Of a DNA stretch of 64,000 nt, positions 59,189-64,000 are shown piece by piece. The translations under genes and the position numbers were made by a program. Below the pieces are notes generated by a model. It saw nothing but the letters and a program-made list of their open reading frames with translations, did not search any database and had not been told where the DNA came from. Each line of letters begins with the position of its first letter. Position 1 is the stretch's first letter. Location of the stretch: positions 62,001 to 126,000 of the forward strand of contig NZ_JBHUEK010000004.1 in assembly GCF_042680725.1 (NCBI RefSeq), in the 5' to 3' direction. This DNA comes from Ferdinandcohnia salidurans (GTDB taxonomy: Bacteria > Bacillota > Bacilli > Bacillales > Bacillaceae_L).

Positions 59189-59650
59189 GTGGCTACTAAG
59201 AAAAAGATTAAAGACGATTATAAAAATAGTATTAAGAAATACCAGCCAAAGCCACGATATTTTATTAATTGTGTTAAAGCATTTCTTGTAGGTGGAGCGA
59301 TATGCTGTGTCGGACAAGGAATCCAAAATTTCTATATGACGGTCTTTCATTTTTCAGAAAAAGATGTTGGAAATCCAACTGTAGCAACCCTTATTTTAAT
59401 TTCTTCCTTGCTAACCGGTTTAGGTCTATATGATAAACTTGGTCAGTTTGCAGGAGCGGGGTCTGCAGTTCCTGTAACGGGATTTGCCAATTCTATGACG
59501 AGTGCCGCAATGGAATATAAAAGTGAAGGTATCGTATTAGGGATCGCTACAAATATGTTTAAGCTAGCAGGAAGTGTTATCGTATTTGGAGCAGTTTCTG
59601 CGTATGTTGTGGGGATCATTCGATACTTCTTTAAACTCACAATTTCTTGA
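59189..59650 (+). CDS. spoVAC: Stage V sporulation protein AC
   Basis: This 153-residue membrane protein has a basic N-terminus and KAFLVGGAICCVGQGIQNFY, then GLGLYDKLGQFAGAGSAVPVTGF, the shared SpoVAC/AE domain. In B. subtilis SpoVAC is a mechanosensitive DPA-release channel. The start is GTG with GCGAGGAG upstream. Confidence 0.94.
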   Translation: MATKKKIKDDYKNSIKKYQPKPRYFINCVKAFLVGGAICCVGQGIQNFYMTVFHFSEKDVGNPTVATLILISSLLTGLGLYDKLGQFAGAGSAVPVTGFANSMTSAAMEYKSEGIVLGIATNMFKLAGSVIVFGAVSAYVVGIIRYFFKLTIS

Positions 59651-59673
59651 ATGATTGCAAGGAGTGGACTTTA

Positions 59674-60690
59674 ATGAGGCTAGTTGGAAAACAAACATGG
59701 GTATATAAAAATCAAATCTATTTAAATTCAACAGGTACGGCGGTGGGACCAAAGGAAGGTCAAGGTCCTTTAGGCACAAGTTTCGATATAAAGTATGATG
59801 AATTGCATTGTGGTGAAGATTCCTGGGAATTAGCTGAAAGAAGACTAATGGTTGAATCTGTTGATTCTTGTCTGCAAAAAGTGAACTTAACGAATGATGA
59901 TATAGATTTCTTTTTAGCAGGTGATTTGTTAAATCAAAACGTGACGACAAACTATACAGCGAGACACCACCAAATCCCTCTAATTTGTATGTTTGGTGCT
60001 TGTTCAACTTCTATGGAGACATTGGCTGTTGGATCAGCATTAGTTGATGCTGGGTTTGCAAACCGTATACTAGCATCTACTAGCAGTCATAATGCAACAG
60101 CAGAAAGGCAATTCCGATATCCAACCGAATATGGTGGACAAAAGCCTGATTCTGCAACATTTACAGCTACCGGCGGGGGAACTGCTCTTGTAAGTAAAGA
60201 GAAAGGTCCAATCCGAATTACATCTGCAACGATTGGAAGAGTCATGGATTTAGGAATAACAAATCCATTTGATATGGGTTCTGCAATGGCACCAGCTGCT
60301 GCAGATACCATCACTCGACATTTTAAGGATTTAAATATCACTCAAGATGAATATGATTTGATTGTCACTGGTGACTTATCAGGTGTAGGAAGCCCTATTT
60401 TGAAGGAAATGGTAAAAGAAGAAGGCTATGATTTAGGTAATAAATATAATGATTGTGGGCTTATGTTGTATCATTCAGACCAGGAAGTTTTTGCGGGTGG
60501 AAGTGGTTGTGCTTGTTCTGCAATTGTAACCTATGGACATATTGTAAAAGAATTAATTAGTGGAAATTTAAATAAAGTTTTCATTGTTGCAACGGGTGCA
60601 CTCCTTAGCCCAACTATGATACAGCAAAAAGAAACAATTCCTACAATCGCACATGGTGTTGTTTTGGAACGAGTACAGGGTGGTGAGTAA
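59674..60690 (+). CDS. spoVAD: Stage V sporulation protein AD
   Basis: This 338-residue soluble protein has a thiolase-like fold (FGACSTSMETLAVGS) and binds dipicolinate on the membrane surface. ATG 59674 gives a length equal to B. subtilis SpoVAD and has AAGGAGTGG upstream. The start of the longer frame at 59647 overlaps spoVAC and lacks a site. Confidence 0.95.
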   Translation: MRLVGKQTWVYKNQIYLNSTGTAVGPKEGQGPLGTSFDIKYDELHCGEDSWELAERRLMVESVDSCLQKVNLTNDDIDFFLAGDLLNQNVTTNYTARHHQIPLICMFGACSTSMETLAVGSALVDAGFANRILASTSSHNATAERQFRYPTEYGGQKPDSATFTATGGGTALVSKEKGPIRITSATIGRVMDLGITNPFDMGSAMAPAAADTITRHFKDLNITQDEYDLIVTGDLSGVGSPILKEMVKEEGYDLGNKYNDCGLMLYHSDQEVFAGGSGCACSAIVTYGHIVKELISGNLNKVFIVATGALLSPTMIQQKETIPTIAHGVVLERVQGGE

Positions 60691-60693
60691 GAT

Positions 60694-61044
60694 ATGGAAT
60701 ACTTATACGCATTTTTAGTCGGTGGAGCAATATGTATTGTTGGACAACTCTTACTTGATTTTGCAAAATTAACACCTGCTCATGTAATGAGTATTTTTGT
60801 CGTACTTGGGTCAATTTTAGATGGATTTGATTTATACGACAATCTAATCAGATTTGCAGGAGCTGGTGCAACTGTTCCAATTACTAGCTTTGGTCATTCC
60901 CTTTTACATGGTGCCATGCAAAGTGCAGAGGAGCATGGTTTTATCGGAATCGCCATGGGGATTTTTGAATTGACCTCTGCTGGTATATCCTCAGCAATCT
61001 TGTTCTCTTTCTTAGTTGCACTGATCTTCAGAGCGAAAGGATAG
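60694..61044 (+). CDS. spoVAEb: Stage V sporulation protein AE (membrane subunit, SpoVAEb)
   Basis: This 116-residue membrane protein is homologous to SpoVAC (FLVGGAICIVGQLLLDFAK, LIRFAGAGATVPITSFGHSL) and belongs to the SpoVAC/AEb family. It is part of the dipicolinate channel. It starts 3 bp after spoVAD. Confidence 0.94.
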   Translation: MEYLYAFLVGGAICIVGQLLLDFAKLTPAHVMSIFVVLGSILDGFDLYDNLIRFAGAGATVPITSFGHSLLHGAMQSAEEHGFIGIAMGIFELTSAGISSAILFSFLVALIFRAKG

Positions 61045-61049
61045 CATAT

Positions 61050-61640
61050 ATGGATGAAACTAGAAGAAGAGTAATTCTAGTAACAGATGGTGATGAATAT
61101 GCACAAAAAACATTAGAATATATTGCAAAAGAGGTGGGAGGACGGTGTATTTCTAAGTCACAAGGAAACCCAACTACTTTAACGGGAAAAGAAATGGTGG
61201 AATACATCCTTCAATCCTCCCATGACCCTGTTTTTGTAATGTTTGATGATAGTGGATATTTAGGTGAAGGGGCTGGCGAGCATGCATTAAAGTTTGTCGC
61301 AACTCATCCGAATATTGAAGTGTTAGGCATTATTGCAGTGGCATCGAAAACTCATCAAACAGAATGGGCAAAGGTTGATATTAGTATTGACCGGGACGGT
61401 AATCTAACGGAATACGGTGTCGACAAGAGTGGATTAAGGGAATATGACATTGGTCGAATAAACGGAGATACCGTTTATTGTTTAGACGAACTGGATGTTC
61501 CAATAATTGTAGGTATTGGAGATATTGGAAAAATGGCACGTAAGGATGATATTAAAATGGGTGCCCCTATTACAAGAAAAGCAGTGGATCTAATACTTGA
61601 AAGGAGTGGTTACGATCGGAAAGGAAACACACACAACTAA
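61050..61640 (+). CDS. spoVAEa: Stage V sporulation protein AEa (soluble subunit)
   Basis: This 196-residue soluble protein matches the SpoVAEa family (RRRVILVTDGDEYAQKTLEY, FDDSGYLGEGAGEHALKFVA). It is encoded between spoVAEb and spoVAF as in B. subtilis and ends overlapping spoVAF. It may dock on the SpoVA channel. Confidence 0.92.
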   Translation: MDETRRRVILVTDGDEYAQKTLEYIAKEVGGRCISKSQGNPTTLTGKEMVEYILQSSHDPVFVMFDDSGYLGEGAGEHALKFVATHPNIEVLGIIAVASKTHQTEWAKVDISIDRDGNLTEYGVDKSGLREYDIGRINGDTVYCLDELDVPIIVGIGDIGKMARKDDIKMGAPITRKAVDLILERSGYDRKGNTHN

Positions 61641-63090
61641 GACTCCAATCTCTCCTGACATTGTAAAAAATGATCATTTTTTTAAAACACATATAGGTAT
61701 GGGTACGGGAAGTTTTGATATCGGAGTTAGAAAGATAAAAATTTTAAAGAAAGATGTTCATCTCTATTATCTAAATGGACTTTGCGATACCAGTTTTATT
61801 GTTCAACTTTTAAAGGAATTAGTCAATGTAAATGATAAAGAAACGAACGTAAATCAGGCATTCCAAGTAATTGAAAACCGGCTTGTACATCAACAGGTAA
61901 GTACAATTAAGAACTTAGATGAAGGAGTAGACCAATTACTTTCAGGGCTCATCCTTATTTTAGTCGAAGGGGAAGACTCTGGATTAGCAGTAGATGTAAG
62001 AAGTTACCCAGGAAGAACGCCACAGGAGCCCGATACTGAAAAAGTAATTCGCGGTTCACGTGATGGCTACGTGGAAAACATTATTGTCAATTGTGCATTA
62101 ACGAGAAGAAGGATAAGAGATGAGAGACTTCGCCATGAGATTATGCAAGTTGGAGAAAGGTCGAAAACGGATATATGTATCTCTTATATAAAAGATGTAG
62201 CGGACCCAGATTTAGTGGACATTATTCGAAAAGAACTAAAGAGCATTAACGTCGATGGTTTAACAATGGCAGATAAGACGATTGAAGAATTCATCGTAAA
62301 TCAAGGGTTTAATCCATATCCATTAGTTCGATATACGGAACGTCCAGATGTTGCGGCAACTCACTTACTTGAAGGGCATGTTGTGATTATGGTTGACACA
62401 TCTCCAAGTGTCATTATTACTCCAACTACAATGTTTCATCATGTGCAACATGCTGAGGAATATCGTCAAGCTCCCGCCGTTGGTACATTATTAAGGTGGA
62501 CAAGATTTATTGGAATTTTAGCATCAATCTTTCTTTTGCCGCTTTGGTTTTTATTAGTATTAGAACCTGACATGATTCCAAAAGCTATTGATTATATTGG
62601 TCCAAATGAAAAATCAAATATACCGATTGTAGTTCAAATCTTTCTTGCTGATATGGGAATTGAATTCTTAAGAATGGCGGCCATACATACGCCAACCCCA
62701 TTATCAACAGCGATGGGTTTAATTGCAGCTGCATTAATTGGTCAAATTGCAATTGATGTTGGCTTGTTTGTTCCAGAGGTAATTCTATATGTAGCGATTG
62801 CTGCGATTGGAACATTTGCAACACCAAGCTATGAATTAAGTGCTGCTAATAAGATAGCAAGATTGTTTTTATTGATACTTGTGGCCATTTTTAAAACACC
62901 TGGTTTCGTCATAGGTTGTACGATCTATGTCTTGTTCCTAGCTAATATTCGTTCTCTTAACACACCTTATTTATGGCCATTTTTACCATTTAATGCGAAA
63001 GCTTTATTACAAATCTTCATTCGAACATCGGTTCCTGGGGCAAAACTACGACCAAGTATTGTACATCCTCAAAAACCTTTCAAACAATAG
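61597..63090 (+). CDS. spoVAF: Stage V sporulation protein AF
   Basis: This protein of up to 497 residues belongs to the GerA/SpoVAF family: a soluble half with SRDGYVENIIVNCALTRRRIRDERL, and a membrane half from about 300 with five helices ending in FNAKALLQIFIRTSVPGAKLRPS. SpoVAF acts with FigP as an ion channel aiding germination. The start is uncertain: TTG 61597 and GTG 61606 surround a good GGAG, which would best serve a non-ATG codon (ATC at about 61615). Confidence 0.9.
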   Translation: MKGVVTIGKETHTTKTPISPDIVKNDHFFKTHIGMGTGSFDIGVRKIKILKKDVHLYYLNGLCDTSFIVQLLKELVNVNDKETNVNQAFQVIENRLVHQQVSTIKNLDEGVDQLLSGLILILVEGEDSGLAVDVRSYPGRTPQEPDTEKVIRGSRDGYVENIIVNCALTRRRIRDERLRHEIMQVGERSKTDICISYIKDVADPDLVDIIRKELKSINVDGLTMADKTIEEFIVNQGFNPYPLVRYTERPDVAATHLLEGHVVIMVDTSPSVIITPTTMFHHVQHAEEYRQAPAVGTLLRWTRFIGILASIFLLPLWFLLVLEPDMIPKAIDYIGPNEKSNIPIVVQIFLADMGIEFLRMAAIHTPTPLSTAMGLIAAALIGQIAIDVGLFVPEVILYVAIAAIGTFATPSYELSAANKIARLFLLILVAIFKTPGFVIGCTIYVLFLANIRSLNTPYLWPFLPFNAKALLQIFIRTSVPGAKLRPSIVHPQKPFKQ

Positions 63091-63151
63091 TTGCACCATA
63101 GTATACGTTGTGTTAATCTATTTTTCATATAGCACAGCGTTAAAGAAGGAT

Positions 63152-63184
63152 AGACAGCTGATGACTATATCAGCTGTCTTTTCT
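63152..63184 (+). terminator. Rho-independent terminator after spoVAF
   Basis: AGACAGCTGAT and ATCAGCTGTCT flank a 6-nt loop, followed by TTTCTTC. Confidence 0.85.
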
Positions 63185-63264
63185 TCTTTAATGATGGTGT
63201 GGCACGAAAGTGTGCTTAACGAAAATGGCTCTGATGAGTACTTTACAGAAACGAGGGGAATTAG

Positions 63265-64000
63265 ATGTATCTACACGGAACAAGCAAGGTAAATGATAAA
63301 AACCACTTAGAAATTGGTGGGGTTGATACAGTAGAATTAGCAAAACAATACGGAACACCTTTATATGTGTATGACGTGGCACTTATCAGAGAGCGCGCAA
63401 GAGGTTTTTTTGAAACATTCAACCGATTAGGTATTCCAGCACAGGTTGCGTATGCAAGTAAAGCCTTTTCAACAATTGCAATGTTTCAGCTCGCTGAGGA
63501 AGAAGGGCTTTCCCTAGATGTCGTTTCTGGCGGAGAATTATTTACTGCGTTACAAGCAGGATTCCCAGTAGAAAGAATCCACTTCCACGGGAATAATAAA
63601 AGCTATGAAGAACTAGATATGGCGATAAAAAATAAGATTGGTTGTATTGTTGTTGACAACTATTATGAACTTTCACTATTAGAGCAGGTTTGTATCGAAA
63701 ATAAAACAACGGTAAAGATTTTATTACGCGTAACGCCTGGAGTGGAAGCACACACTCATGATTATATTACGACTGGTCAAGATGATTCAAAATTTGGATT
63801 TGGATTAGAAAATGGACAGGCAGACAAAGCTGTTGAGTTGGCTCTTCAGTCAGAATCTATCAACTTATTAGGAATTCATTCTCACATTGGTTCACAAATT
63901 TTCGAGACAACAGGGTTTTTGGTTGCTGCAGGCAAAATGTTCGGTAAACTCAAGGAATGGAAAGATCGTTTCGGTTTTACACCTAAAGTATTAAATTTAG
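63265..64000 (+). CDS. lysA: Diaminopimelate decarboxylase, 5' part (continues beyond window)
   Basis: This fragment of about 245 codons is open at the right edge. It has the PLP lysine in VAYASKAF (K66), SLDVVSGGEL, and GIHSHIGSQI of the alanine-racemase-fold decarboxylases. LysA makes lysine from meso-diaminopimelate in the last step. MYLHGTSKVND matches the usual start, with GAGGGG upstream of 63265. It follows the spoVA operon as in B. subtilis. Confidence 0.94.
   Translation, partial: MYLHGTSKVNDKNHLEIGGVDTVELAKQYGTPLYVYDVALIRERARGFFETFNRLGIPAQVAYASKAFSTIAMFQLAEEEGLSLDVVSGGELFTALQAGFPVERIHFHGNNKSYEELDMAIKNKIGCIVVDNYYELSLLEQVCIENKTTVKILLRVTPGVEAHTHDYITTGQDDSKFGFGLENGQADKAVELALQSESINLLGIHSHIGSQIFETTGFLVAAGKMFGKLKEWKDRFGFTPKVLNL

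Noticed and set aside
1..64000. tRNA or rRNA genes
   Set aside because: No cloverleaf or rRNA segment was recognised by eye; a covariance search would be needed to exclude a diverged one.

Overview
The window is chromosomal DNA from a low-GC, endospore-forming Bacillaceae bacterium (Bacillus/Neobacillus type). The evidence is the gene content and order: namA, proC, yqjP, yqjQ, yqjW, yolD-like, yqkB, yqkC, yqkD, yqkE, yqkF, mciZ, nudF, spoIIM, fur, yqzK, xerD, deoB, punA, dacF, spoIIAA-AB-sigF, spoVAA-AF, lysA. This matches the yqjM-to-lysA region of the Bacillus subtilis chromosome, with several insertions. No rRNA, tRNA or CRISPR array was seen.

1-14.6 kb is core-like. It holds the tail of an NfrA-type nitroreductase, a SWIM-SNF2 helicase, the ene-reductase NamA, two secreted or membrane-anchored proteins, an MFS exporter, proC behind a proline-type T-box, yqjP, yqjQ, a glutathionyl-hydroquinone-reductase-like GST, a GNAT, and a Y-family polymerase with two LexA-like boxes.

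14.6-28.45 kb is an accessory island. It opens with a Tn554-type recombinase trio (tnpA-tnpB-tnpC). It then carries an IS1595-family element with terminal inverted repeats, an exact 8-bp target duplication and a small passenger gene. Further cargo is an ECF sigma/anti-sigma pair, a lipoprotein, gene remnants, an apparently complete type II-short CBASS anti-phage operon (CD-NTase, E2-like protein, HNH-SAVED effector Cap5) and a SpoIID-like protein. A family of hairpin/terminator-like repeats recurs between these genes. The island appears to split a yolD-like gene: its first eight codons (MIRDRGSI) remain just after the polymerase at 14.6 kb, while a YolD protein lacking that start, with a substitute N-terminus, lies at 28.37-28.77 kb.

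28.8-38.2 kb holds a siderophore ABC importer and a divergent ferredoxin-NADP reductase sharing two Fur boxes, a GNAT, a dihydroorotate-dehydrogenase-like/membrane fusion, a CDGSH protein, and yqkB-yqkC-yqkD. 38.4-45.4 kb is an insertion between yqkD and yqkE: an RND efflux pump and a ketone-body/leucine-end module (HMG-CoA lyase, thiolase, 3-oxoacid CoA-transferase A/B).

45.4-64 kb is core: yqkE, yqkF, mciZ, nudF, an endonuclease Q-type enzyme, spoIIM, fur, yqzK, xerD, the nucleoside-salvage operon deoB-punA-pdp, dacF, the spoIIA operon, the spoVA operon and the start of lysA. Candidate sigma-E, sigma-F, sigma-G and sigma-H promoters can be placed upstream of spoIIM, dacF, spoVA and spoIIA.
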